Of a DNA stretch of 64,000 nt, positions 10,296-22,042 are shown piece after piece (positions within the stretch are counted from its first letter, which is position 1; every line of letters starts with the position of its first letter). This DNA is from Actinostola sp. cb2023. Its lineage: Eukaryota > Cnidaria > Anthozoa > Actiniaria > Actinostolidae. The notes beneath the pieces were generated by a model. That model had not been told where the DNA came from, did no database searches, and worked only from the letters and a program-made list of their open reading frames with translations. The position numbers and the translations under genes were made by a program. The DNA is taken from contig JAUJYZ010001540.1 in NCBI GenBank assembly GCA_033675265.1, positions 1,124,501 to 1,188,500 of the forward strand. The letters run 5' to 3'.

Positions 10296-11589
10296 GCACA
10301 GAGGTTAAAAGGTATATTTATCTAGATGGGTTAGTTCAATTAACTTCCTTTGGATGACTTCCAGGATAAAATTAGAGATTGACAAATGTACCGCCAATTG
10401 TGATAGGCCTTCAGTTTATCCACACACTGAGATATTCAAATATTTATTGTTTATATTTCCCTTGCGCGCTTCTCTCACTTCCTGCATGAGAGAGACCTAA
10501 CATGCAACTTCGCTACTTTTACCTTGGGGACTTGCAGGTCTTGCGTGACATTTTAAATTTTAATCCAACAAAAACAAAAATATAATATTTGAAAAGAGCA
10601 CACCAAAGTTAGCAAAAATTGAAATTTTGAAGTAATTTCGATGAATGGGGCGAAAGTTATGGGCGACTGAAGTTGGCTTTTTTCTTAAGAAACGTACGGT
10701 GGTGGGCAAGCTGTAAGGTGTTAGTTAACAGGAAGGTTGTATCGCGTTCTATATGCTCTCAAAGAAAGCTATACAAGGTAGCACAACTACTGACTGACGT
10801 GTCGATGCAAGCAGATCTATACCGCGTGGGGGCCGCGGTTTTAAAATCAGTCATGCGCTGGAACTGTCACAGCAAAACGCGCGCTGAACAAAGCTGCCAC
10901 TACAGTTCCCACACACGACGCTCAGTCTCGGGTGCTTTTAAAGACTTTAAAAATTTCTTTAGAAAACAGCTGCAAAGCCGAGACAAAGAACTACGAGTAA
11001 GTGAACGCTGTCTATAGTTCATTGCTCTGTTATAAATGCGGCATTCTATGGAAACGCTAATGAAATGAAACTCAGTTTTTGTAAACTGACGTCTCCTAAG
11101 AAGGGAAACTAAAATTAGATGAGAACAACTTGAAGACGATATCAATAGCTGCACACTGAGTTTTAATAACATAGCTCGCTTTAGTTCATTATTCTGCAGT
11201 TCAATTCACGTTGACACTTTTTCAACAAAAAAACGTTGATTAAACTCGCAGTTGAATTTAAAAGAAAAACCGACGGATTCTCGATCGGCAGCTCCCATCA
11301 CATCAGTGATGAATGAATTAGGTGTCAGTACTGACACTATAAGGACTCGTCTTTATTCAGTATTACGTTCACTCGAGAGCATCTGGTCATTCACGTCCGA
11401 CAACATTGACATTTGTTTTTACTTTTCGAAGTGGATTACATCTTTCTAAATCTGCTGAGTTGATCATGCAGTAGCACATCTATCAATCGTCACACATCAA
11501 GTGCAATTCAGTTCGTGAATTTCTGTATAAAGTGTCAATTGATATAAAATATGACAAGCCTAAATTATTAACCTCTCTGGATATTACCT
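10294..11589. other. Intergenic, nothing recognised
   Basis: No domain, no clear exon and no obvious repeat. The small ORFs at 10,673-11,017 (plus) and 10,900-11,172 (minus) overlap each other and show no family features. Confidence 0.4.
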
Positions 11590-13490
11590 CAGTAGGAATA
11601 ATGCATCAGTCGATTGAAACTCCGGCCCCCAACCCCCGGGGAAAGCCGGAGAAGTAACGTGGCATAGCCGGGGATTTATTAACAGAGGTTTGTAAATGAG
11701 CGGGGATGTTAGCGGTGACTTTAACGCTAGCCGGGAACTGGGCCCATAGAGCGGCCTGGAAACGTGTCAAAGAAAATTGTTAGTTCAAAGTCTATTACTC
11801 CTTTTTAGTTGAAACTTTTACTGTTTTTTTAAATATTTGTATGCAAGATACTTTGCAATTATTAGGTTTGTCGGGTTTGTAAATGAGCGGGGATCAGTTA
11901 GCGGTGACTTTAACGCTAGCCGGGAACTGGGCCCAAGGGGGTCTCTGGAAAATAGAGCGGCCTGAAAACGTGTCAAAGAAATTTGTTAGGTCAAAGTCTA
12001 TTACTCCTTTTTAGTTTAAACTTTTACTGTTTTTTTTTTAATATTTGTATGCAAGATACTTTTCAATGTTTTCATAATTTCTTTGTTGTGTTAATATGGT
12101 TGATAAAATGGTTTCATTCGCAGTGCGTTGGCTTGAAAATCCCGCCAAAGAGAAGATGGTTATGTCCTTGTGTTTCCACATTGCCTTAAACAACAATAAA
12201 TATGTTTGTTTGTTTGTTTTAAACAAGTCCTGCATGTCGAATTTTAAATAGTGCGCAATGGGAATACACTGAAATGTATAATTTTGCAGCTGAAACCCTT
12301 GTATGCTTGAATTCCATGGTATCTCAGTTTTGGAATAATAATAAAAAAAATAAAATAAACTTTATTAATGTGTCTTAATTAGTTAGCTTACATTTAATAG
12401 TATGCTAATTGGGGACACCTATCTAGAAAAATGGAATGCGGGATATCTAGTTGCATATAGTCCGTTGATCAATTTGTAGTACATTTTTGATACGAAAATG
12501 ATCAGGATCATTTATCAAGAAAATTATCAGGTCGTTTGTAACATCTTTTCGCGTGACGGCAATGGCTACTCCATGTAGGTATGGCCGGGCATTTAACCGT
12601 CATCTTTAGTTTTGCACTGCGCAATTCTACTGCGCATATATTATATAGCGTGACGTATTGCATGATCTATTACGTGAAATAATAATTTGGTGTTGAAAAA
12701 CACTGTATAACAACCGAAACTATGGATTGTGGATTAAAAAAGAACAAGAATGGTGAAAAAAATGGCAAGAAAGTGGAGGATTATGTTATGTTTTTGAATA
12801 AAATTTTAGTTGAAGAGCGCGCGCTAACTTACGCCATCGAGCGCGCGCTGGGTTTTAGTTAGTCAAATTTGTTAAGGATCATTCAGGGAAAGCCTTCAAA
12901 TCGATTTTTCTCCGAACGAAGCACGGTGACCATCAATTTTTATTTTATATTTTATTTACACTACCGATTTCACATCTTTTGTGAAAAAATTAAAAAAAAT
13001 TCAATTGGGGAAGTCAAATTTTGTTCGCGTTTTCCGTGCCATTTTCTCAATTTGCATACGAAAATGGAAGGAAATTCGGTCATTCCTTTGTCAAAACCCG
13101 GCTTGTAAATGACTCAATTGGCAAAATTGTTATGCAATTTTTGGTACATCACCTTTGTTGAACTGGTGTGATTGAAAAAATGGTAAATCGGTTGCAAAAA
13201 AGCACTCCCACAATTTTTTGGAGCCATTTTAACACCGTGACACGATATTCGATTGTTTTGAGTCGATTTTGCTTATACCGCATGGTCTATTCTGACGAAT
13301 ATTACTGAAACAAGCGCGGCGACCCCCATTTTTTTTTACTTTTCTGACAATAAAAACTCAAAAATAATTCACCTGCAAAATTTCAGCGATTTTTCAATTG
13401 GGGAAGATATACTGAGGAATTACCTTAACACTGGTCCAATGTTACTTTCATCCTCGGGGGCCGTGGTTTCAATTGACTGATGCATATAAC
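11590..13490. mobile_element. Putative terminal-inverted-repeat element, ~1.9 kb (copy A)
   Basis: The left end reads ATGCATCAGTCGATTGAAAC followed by CGGCCCCC. The right end near 13,453-13,485 reads GGGGGCCG, then TTTCAATTGACTGATGCAT, an inverted repeat of about 30 bp. Inside are two copies of a ~205-bp sub-repeat (GTAAATGAGCGGGGAT, GCTAGCCGGGAACTGGGCCC) and a GC-rich hairpin (AGCGCGCGCT twice at about 12,817 and 12,840). No transposase ORF is visible. The boundaries are approximate. Confidence 0.5.
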
Positions 13491-16400
13491 TGACGAGAGG
13501 TTTTAATTGCGTGTCGTGTGATGCCATCGAGTTCTCTGTTTTATGAATCTTACAGAATTGACTTTTTCATTAAATAATTGGAATTTGCAGTCAAGATTCA
13601 TAATATTATATTTCCAGTGGATTTGTCTCTCAGCTGACAGATTAAACTTTGTGAGTCACGTGTTTAGCGGCTAGCTACTAAAAATATGAAACTAGAAATG
13701 AAGGAAGCTAAGAGGGGAGAGGAAGAAAGAAAGAATATTGTTGAGAAAAAGAGAAAAGAAAGAAGGATGACTGAATAAACGAACGAATTAATGAATGGAA
13801 AAAAGGATGCTGTAGATGAATGTTTTTTAATATAAAGGTGTAAGTATGCATGCAATAACGGCTAAGTGACTGATTCTTCACCTCCATCTACTCCCCACAC
13901 TATGATTACCTCAAAGCAATGAGTATTCATAGACCCGATTCACCTGTGTGGGCATTTCGCTTCTGTTTGTTCAGCGGGGAAAGCCGGAGAAGTAACGTGG
14001 CATAGCCGGGGATTTATTAACAGAGGTTTGTAAATGAGCGGGGACGTACGTTAGCGGTGACTTTAACGCTAGCCGGGAACTGGGCCCAAGGGGGTCTCTG
14101 GAAAATAGAGCGGCCTGAAAACGTGTCAAAGCAATTTGTTAGGTCAAAGTCTATTACTCCTTTTTAGTTTAAACTTTTACTGTTTTTTTTAATATTTGTA
14201 TGCAAGATACTTTGCAATTATTAGGTTTGTCGGGTTTGTAAATGAGCGGGGATCAGTTAGCGGTGACTTTAACGCTAGCCGGGAACTGGGCCCAAGGGGG
14301 TCTCTGGAAAATAGAGCGGCCTGAAAACGTGTCAAAGAAATTTGTTAGGTAAAAGTCTATTACTCCTTTTTAGTTTAAACTTTTACTGTTTTTTTAATAT
14401 TTGTATGCAAGATACTTTGCAATTATTAGGTTTGTCGGGTTTGTAAATGAGCGGGGATCAGTTAGCGGTGACTTTAACGCTAGCCGGGAACTGGGCCCAA
14501 GGGGGTCTCTGGAAAATAGAGCGGCCTGAAAACGTGTCAAAGAAATTTGTTAGGTCAAAGTCTATTACTCCTTTTTAGTTTAAACTTTTACTGTTTTTTT
14601 TAATATTTGTATGCAAGATACTTTGCAATTATTAGGTTTGTCGGGTTTGTAAATGAGCGGGGATCAGTTAGCGGTGACTTTAACGCTAGCCGGGAACTGG
14701 GCCCAAGGGGGTCTCTGGAAAATAGAGCGGCCTGAAAACGTGTCAAAGAAATTTGTTAGGTAAAAGTCTATTACTCCTTTTTAGTTTAAACTTTTACTGT
14801 TTTTTAAATATTTGTATGCAAGATACTTTGCAATTATTAGGTTTGTCGGGTTTGTAAATGAGCGGGGATCAGTTAGCGGTGACTTTAACGCTAGCCGGGA
14901 ACTGGGCCCAAGGGGGTCTCTGGAAAATAGAGCGGCCTGAAAACGTGTCAAAGAAATTTGTTAGGTCAAAGTCTATTACTCCTTTTTAGTTGAAACTTTT
15001 ACTGTTTTTTTAAAATATTTGTATGCAAGATACTTTGCAATTATTAGGTTTGTCGGGTTTGTAAATGAGCGGGGATCAGTTAGCGGTGACTTTAACGCTA
15101 GCCGGGAACTGGGCCCAAGGGGGTCTCTGGAAAATAGAGCGGCCTGAAAACGTGTCAAAGAAATTTGTTAGGTAAAAGTCTATTACTCCTTTTTAGTTGA
15201 AACTTTTACTGTTTTTTTAAATATTTGTATGCAAGATACTTTGCAATTATTAGGTTTGTCGGGTTTGTAAATGAGCGGGGATCAGTTAGCGGTGACTTTA
15301 ACGCTAGCCGGGAACTGGGCCCAAGGGGGTCTCTGGAAAATAGAGCGGCCTGAAAACGTGTCAAAGAAATTTGTTAGGTCAAAGTCTATTACTCCTTTTT
15401 AGTTGAAACTTTTACTGTTTTTTTAAAATATTTGTATGCAAGATACTTTTCAATGTTTCATAATTTCTTTGTTGTGTTAATATGGTTGATAAAATGGTTT
15501 CATTCGCAGTGCGTTGGCTTGAAAATCCCGCCAAAGAGAAGATGGTTATGTCCTTGTGTTTCCACATTGCCTTAAACAACAATAAATATGTTTGTTTGTT
15601 TGTTTTAAACAAGTCCTGCATGTCGAATTTTAAATAGTGCGCAATGGGAATACACTGAAATGTATAATTTTGCAGCTGAAACCCTTGTATGCTTGAATTC
15701 CATGGTATCTCAGTTTTGGAATAATAATAATAAAATAATAATAAACTTTATTAATGTGTCTTAATTAGTTAGCTTACATTTAATAGTATGCTAATTGGGG
15801 ACACCTATCTAGAAAAATGGAATGCGGGATATCTAGTTGCATATAGTCCGTTGATCAATTTGTAGTACATTTTTGATACGAAAATGATCAGGATCATTTA
15901 TCAAGAAAATTATCAGGTCGTTTGTAACATCTTTTCGCGTGACGGCAATGGCTACTCCATGTAGGTATGGCCGGGCATTTAACCGTCATCTTTAGTTTTG
16001 CACTGCGCAATTCTACTGCGCATATATTATATAGCGTGACGTATTGCATGATCTATTACGTGAAATAATAATTTGGTGTTGAAAAACACTGTATAACAAC
16101 CGAAACTATGGATTGTGGATTAAAAAAGAACAAGAATGGTGAAAAAAATGGCAAGAAAGTGGAGGATTATGTTATGTTTTTGAATAAAATTTTAGTTGAA
16201 GAGCGCGCGCTAACTTACGTCATCGAGCGCGCGCTGGGTTTTAGTTAAACAAATTTGTTAAGGATCATTCAGGGAAGTCTTCAAACCGATTTTTCTCCGA
16301 AAGGAGCGCGGTGACCATCAATTTTTATTTTATATTTTATTTACACTACCGATTTCACATCTTTTGTGAAAAAATTAAAAAAAATTCAATTGGGGAAGTC

Positions 16401-17360
16401 AAATTTTGTTCGCGTTTTCCGTGCCATTTTCTCAATTTGCATACGAAAATGGAAGGAAATTCGGTCATTCCTTTGTCAAAACCCGGCTTGTAAATGACTC
16501 AATTGGCAAAATTGTTATGCAATTTTTGGTACATCACCTTTGTTGAACTGGTGTGATTGAAAAAATGGTAAATCGGTTGCAAAAAAGCACTTCCACAATT
16601 TTTTGGAGCCATTTTAACACCGTGACACGATATTCGATTGTTTTGAGTCGATTTTGCTTATACCGCATGGTCTATTCTGACGAATATTACTGAAACAAGC
16701 GCGGCGACCCCCATTTTTTTTTACTTTTCTGACAATAAAAACTCAAAAATAATTCACCTGCAAAATTTCAGCGATTTTTCAATTGGGGAAGATATACTGA
16801 GGAATTACCTTAACACTGGTCCAATGTTACTTTCATCCTCGGGGGCCGTGGTTTCAATTGACTGATGCATATAACTGACGAGAGGTTTTAATTGCGTGTC
16901 GTGTGATGCCATCGAGTTCTCTGTTTTATGAATCTTACAGAATTGACTTTTTCATTAAATAATTGAAATTTGCAGTCAAGATTCATAATATTATATTTCC
17001 AGTGGATTTGTCTCTCAGCTGACAGATTAAACTTTGTGAGTCACGTGTTTAGCGGCTAGCTACTAAAAATATGAAACTAGAAATGAAGGAAGCTAAGAGG
17101 GGAGAGGAAGAAAGAAAGAATATTGTTGAGAAAAAGAGAAAAGAAAGAAGGATGACTGAATAAACGAACGAATTAATGAATGGAAAAAAGGATGCTGTAG
17201 ATGAATGTTTTTTAATATAAAGGTGTAAGTATGCATGCAATAACGGCTAAGTGACTGATTCTTCACCTCCATCTACTCCCCACACTATGATTACCTCAAA
17301 GCAATGAGTAATCAATAGACCCGATTCACCTGTGTAGGCATTTCGCTTCTGTTTGTTCAG
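11638..17360. repeat. Tandem segmental duplication (units ~11,638-13,975 and 13,976-17,360)
   Basis: Both units start GGGGAAAGCCGGAGAAGTAA and end TTCGCTTCTGTTTGTTCAG, and are nearly identical apart from scattered substitutions. The second is longer because its ~205-bp sub-repeat is present about seven times rather than twice. The duplicated block takes in the right terminal repeat of the element plus ~480 bp of flank, but not the left terminal repeat. The small duplicated ORFs (for example 12,869-13,108 and 16,311-16,493) show no protein family. Confidence 0.9.
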
Positions 17361-18702
17361 CAGCGATGATATCAGATGGCGAACGAACGTAGACTGTTCG
17401 AATCACTGGGTGAAGGGCCGACAAAGATGACTTAGATAGTGCAGTAGGACACAAAGTTGTTGATTGGAAAGATGGGCCATTCCTGTCTATCTAGTTCGTG
17501 GTATGTTTGTTTGTTTCACATGAGATATCAAAGTAGGCTTGAGTTATGTGAAAAATGAAATAAAAATGATATCTCTTCTTCACACCGCAACTCCTAGATA
17601 CTAACTAGAAAAACTCTCTATTTTCTGTGACGTTTCTGTCTTCTTTTCTTGTGATTCGTGCCTTCAGGGTTTGTAATCATTTAGAGCAATACTCTCCTCT
17701 CAAAACGGGTGCAAAGCTGTCAGATTCATATCACCTGAGTGTTTTTCTCCGTTCAATGACGATTTTATAACTTATCTATTCGATTGGAAAGGATTTTGAG
17801 GCCATTTATGTACTATAAGGCATTAGGATGTGATGTTACAATAATACAATACAATAACTTTTATTTAAACACGATAATATTTAAAGCTAAAGCTATTAGA
17901 ATGATTGCGAAAATCGCACAAGAACTCGACTCTACTCAATGTACTAGTAAGTTGATCGCCTAACGGATGAATTGTTGAGCTGACATGTGCTGAAGGGAAG
18001 TGATCGTACTTAAATATCTTTAAAAATAAATTTAGTAGTTGTTGGCCTAGAAGAACCTGAAGCAAAAAAAATAAGCAACAACAAAAAAAAATTAAAATAA
18101 AAAATCGCGCGTTTTCCAAAATATAGAGAAAACATTTTCCAAATCCTTGATGCTGTGCATGGGCGAATCATATCTAATTTACGCACAGCGTATTTACAAA
18201 CTATCGAAATCAGTCGTGCGTTTTAGAAAGTATTTTCGTGATATCTCTCATGAAATACAATATTAGTGCATGACATTAGTAAAGCTGATAGGAAGATTTA
18301 TGTGTGGTATATAATATTACTCACCGTAAAGCGATTTATCAGCCATAAAAACATTCGAATCAAGTTTGACTTGTAGCGACAAATATTCCGTGATTTGGAA
18401 ATTGGTTTAGGTCAAACGAGATCAGAACTCATTGCATGCAGTTCAACTGAACATAATTTGTTTTCTCGGTTGTAAAAATATGAAACGAATATGAATCCGT
18501 CATTATTTCATCACTGCCATCGTTGAAATGGCGGCGAAAACGCCTTAAAATTCAAGATTGGGAATTGAAATTATTACTTTGGATGCAAGAAAAAATCTGA
18601 ATCCCTTAACTTACTTTTTTAGGTACGTGCTTGGCCCTGTTCACTTCACTTTACGTTCTCTTAGAGTGCTTTTAAAGTAAATTCGCAATCCTTATATATC
18701 TA
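17361..18702. other. Intergenic, nothing recognised
   Basis: AT-rich sequence without a recognisable exon, RNA gene or clear repeat. Confidence 0.4.
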
Positions 18703-19191
18703 CAGGGGCGGATTCAGGTTTTTGTCAAACAGGGGGTTGTGTTGTGGCCGTTGTGTTGTGTGAGCGGCAAAGCCGCGAACTACTAGGGGGGTGTGGGGGC
18801 ATGCCCCCCCAGAAAATTTTGAAATCTTCAAGCTCTAAAATGCAATTTTTAGAGATCTGGAGTTGTTTTATTAACATAACAAAACTCAATTTTCAGTAAA
18901 ATTTTGAGCTTACTGGACATCCAACAAAGATGCTTGGAAGAGTCTTCTTGGGTGAGCTTAAAAGTATGAAGGCTTCACATATTACGTTTTTGACGCTAAA
19001 AACGGCAGGTTCTTTTTATTATCTGTCAAACCGGCCTCGAAGTCGAACGGTCGTGTAAATTATTCTTACGAGGGAGAGAGCTGAAAGTGCAAGAGAGACC
19101 TACGGACAGACATATCTATACAAGCGGTATTAAAAAAATATCCATAGGGGGGGTTGCAACCCCCAGAACCCTCCCCCTGGATCCGCCCCTG
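18703..19191. mobile_element. Non-autonomous TIR element, 5-bp TSD (CAGGGGCGGATC family, copy 1)
   Basis: Starts CAGGGGCGGATTCAGG and ends CCTGGATCCGCCCCTG. It is flanked by ATCTA on both sides (18,698-18,702 and 19,192-19,196), a 5-bp target-site duplication. Two more copies lie at 57,347-58,657. The TIR sequence and TSD length would suit a hAT-like element with 5-bp TSD, but without a transposase the superfamily is inference. Confidence 0.85.
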
Positions 19192-19196
19192 ATCTA

Positions 19197-20342
19197 GTCT
19201 ATCAGCAATAATCATATGTGAACATTTTGATTGAAAATTGTCGCCTATCACCTTACAGTACTTACACAGACAATTAGTGAGCGGATACACATCGGTGAAA
19301 TTGAAAAGACGAATAAGTGATCGATTTCTCATAAGGGGTCTACTTGAATCCCTTTGGACGAAAGCAGTCATTGACAAGGTAACACGACAAATTGAGGCCT
19401 GCAAAAATAGTGAAGAAATTCAAGTGCCAAACTAGGCTCGAGATTCCGTTTTTAATTACATCTAATTAGGAACCAAGAATTAAAAAAAAAGAGAGGTTTG
19501 AGTTAATTTGCTTTTCAGTGTAATGTTGAATATTTCGGTGAATATCGTTTGATAGAGGTGTTCTAACTGCTTCTTCCCGAGGAAATAATCTAATCAAAAC
19601 ACATTAAAAAAAACCCGCCAACTTTAACGCTTAAAGGCGCGCAAGCTTTTTCCTGGATGTCTATCACGATTTATCTCCCTCAAATTGACATTTATGTCAA
19701 ACAAAAATTAATCATTTAATTAACAAACTCGATTCTTAATCAAAGAATAATATCCACACAGCAACGAATTTCAACACAGTAACCGAATTTCCAGAGGATG
19801 ACGATACGTACGCAGGCTGCAACGTGATAACCATCAACAAGGCGGCTACCGTTTCTCCTCTGATTTTCCGGTACAAGTGCAAGTTGTATTTGACAACTCA
19901 CGGAAGCTATACAGTGGTGGGTAAAGTACATTTAGTACTTCAAGGTCTTCCGAGAAAGAATCTTGCTCATTTAATAACACGTGATAAGCTTTTAGTATTA
20001 AAGTTATGCGAAGTTTAATAGAAAACACTTTGGAGGTTTTAGAAGTACCATGTAGACTGCATGCAACATAGACATAGACTTCAGTATACACGCCCGTTTT
20101 CGGCCACACAGTTTTCGTGTTGAGAACTGGTTCAATACTTTACCATAGAACACTCGGTAAGCGTATGGTGTTATTAGCCAAGAGCCGGCCTGTGTTTTAC
20201 TGATTGCAGTGGAAATCCCGTGTTTCTACCGCCTTTTGATTACACGTCGGTATCCGTTGACTTTAGATCCTTGTCACAAACCGACTTGTAACAATCAATT
20301 TATACAAGAATTATAACTGCGTGTTTGTCGAAAACCGTCCTC
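19197..20342. other. Intergenic with one candidate exon
   Basis: Mostly AT-rich sequence with no known family. The one stretch with coding character is the candidate exon at about 19,770-19,920, listed separately. Confidence 0.35.
19770..19919 (+). CDS. Candidate internal exon of unknown protein
   Basis: A plus-strand frame reads NFNTVTEFPEDDDTYAGCN, continues through FRYKCKLYLTTHGSYTVV, and meets a good donor (G|GTAAAG) at about 19,920. Plausible acceptors lie at about 19,770 (CCACACAG) or slightly downstream. The composition looks protein-like, but I recognise no domain and cannot join it to another exon in a matching phase. The frame stays open past the donor for about 35 codons, so it could equally be a chance ORF. 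Confidence 0.25.
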
Positions 20343-20695
20343 AAGGCACGGTAATACGAGCAACAAAATCGTGCAACTTGTCGCGCAACATTTTCAGATT
20401 GTTGCGTTTGCATGTTGCAGAGCAATGTTTCTCGTATTACCATCGTTCGCGCAACTTGTCGCGCAACAAATTAAATTTTCGAGTCATTTGTTGTGCAGGT
20501 TGCAAAACTTTGTTGCATGAAGTAGAAAGAGCTTCTACTTTGCGCAACAAAGTTTTGTAACCTGCAACACGAAAATGTGTTGCGCGACAAGTTGCGCGAA
20601 CGGTGGTAATACGAGAAACATTGCTCTGCAACTTGCAACGCAACAATGTTGCGCGACAAGTTGCACGATTTTGTTGCCCGTATTACCGCACCTTC
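20343..20695. mobile_element. Palindromic MITE rich in GCAACA/TGTTGC (copy 1)
   Basis: Begins GGCACGGTAATACGAGCAAC and ends GTTGCCCGTATTACCGCACC. The interior is a nested palindrome of GTTGCGCGACAAGTTGC-type blocks. The overlapping ORFs on both strands are products of the palindrome. A second copy is at 55,643-55,915 and a decayed half-copy at about 48,990-49,075. Confidence 0.8.
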
Positions 20696-20764
20696 CGTTC
20701 TCTACTTTTGTTTTTATCCATCGACCCTTCAATTTTGGTTGAAAATTTTGTCATCTTATTGCTG

Positions 20765-20950
20765 ACGCAGCCACAGGCAGCCCAACCATTGTTTCTGAGG
20801 CTACTAATAATAAATACAAATATATTTGTATGCGCGCGTCTTTTTTATGGGTTTCCTGTGGTAGAGCGCGCGCGCGATACGTATTATATTGGGTTCCCTG
20901 TGCATAGAAATGTATGATGTTGGGATATCTGTGCGCATCCCGCGCGTCCC
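20765..20950 (+). repeat. Interspersed repeat, inverted relative to 23,884-24,056
   Basis: Contains GCCACAGGCAGCCCAACCAT, CCTGTGGTAGAGCGCGCG and TTCCCTGTGCATAGAAATGT. The reverse complement of the same series occurs 3 kb downstream. It is non-coding. Confidence 0.7.
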
Positions 20951-20967
20951 GCAGTACTATGTACTTA

Positions 20968-21448
20968 GAGTCGTTTTCGTATGAGTGGGAAGTAGTTACG
21001 GTACGGCTCGTGCCGTGCAGTGACCGTATCGCGCCATCATCGTGCGGTATCCAAGCATTGTGATTGGTTGTGAAATGACGCATTACAAAATGATCAGATC
21101 GATGAAAAAGAATTTGAACATATTATGACAGAACTCAAAAAGTATGAAGCGCTTAAGAATAAGATCAGATCGCGTAATAATAATGAGTTAAAAAACGATG
21201 CTCCCGATCTTCAGAAGATGCGAGAACAGATAGAAAAAGAGATCACAAACCGACTCATAAATCCAAAGAAATAACTTTATCCTTTGATAGAACGCCCTAC
21301 GGATATATTTATAAACTGAGATATGATATAAGATGAAATTTACAGACTTTGTTGAAAAGTATCCGAACTATAACGATACAATGTGTTCGATTCCGTACCG
21401 TGACCGTAACTCCGTACCGTAGGTTTCCCACTCATACGAAAACGACTC
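20968..21448. mobile_element. TIR element with TA target and two small ORFs
   Basis: The ends are GAGTCGTTTTCGTATGAGTG and CACTCATACGAAAACGACTC, flanked by TA on both sides. The interior has an open plus-strand frame from about 21,087 to 21,272, lysine/glutamate-rich (HIMTELKKYEALKNKIRS, then MREQIEKEI), predicted to be a coiled coil. A second short frame starts with ATG at about 21,333 (MKFTDFVEKYPNYNDT). Neither matches a transposase I know. A related, shorter and diverged copy lies at about 56,642-56,810. Confidence 0.65.
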
Positions 21449-21450
<2 letters not shown>

Positions 21451-21488
<38 letters not shown>

Positions 21489-21575
21489 TCGAGGTCATGG
21501 AAGTAGCGAGGTCCGTACAGAATGACCGAGAGCCAAATATTTTCCCGTCCGGCCCGACCTAACTCAGACGTCAAT
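21451..21575. mobile_element. Short palindromic element (GGCCGGACGGGAAAATATTT)
   Basis: Inverted arms GGCCGGACGGGAAAATATTT and AAATATTTTCCCGTCCGGCC, with outer ends TTGAC and GTCAA, adjoin the previous TIR element directly. It has no coding capacity. Confidence 0.65.
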
Positions 21576-21904
21576 AAGCATTTTATCATATGACTCTTTC
21601 ATATGGACCATTTTGGTACTAAAATCATTCACAGCCAAGGAAAAGTGAACACAAATGCGCGATTACTCCTCATAAGAACCAATTTTTTTTTTCACTTTTT
21701 TTTCCACTTTTTAAGTCGTCCACATTTAAAAAATAACTTTTGCAAAAAAAGTATAACAAATTTCCTGACAACAATCGGGGCCGGGGCCGGATACGGCTTT
21801 GTACGGACCAGCTCCAAAAATCCGTATCTGCCCATTCACGTGACTTTCTCCGAAGGTTTTATTAAGAGCGCGCGCACGGGAAAATACGGATCATATGATA
21901 AATA

Positions 21905-22042
21905 CAGCTTATTAGATGTTTTCTCGGGTATTACGGGCTGATATTTTACGAGTTGCGAATGTATTTTTCCGAGCCTGCAGGGCGAGGAAAAATGCGAGCA
22001 ACGAGTAAAATGTCAGCCCGTAATACCCGAGAAAACATCTAA
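21905..22042. repeat. Palindrome of ~140 bp
   Basis: The arms are ATTAGATGTTTTCTCGGGTA and TACCCGAGAAAACATCTAAT. The match continues inward through TTACGGGCTGA and TCAGCCCGTAA. It is probably another MITE. Confidence 0.65.

Noticed and set aside
12869..13108. Duplicated small ORF (also at 16,311-16,493) as a gene
   Set aside because: It lies inside the duplicated transposon-like block and lacks any protein family features; conservation reflects recent duplication.
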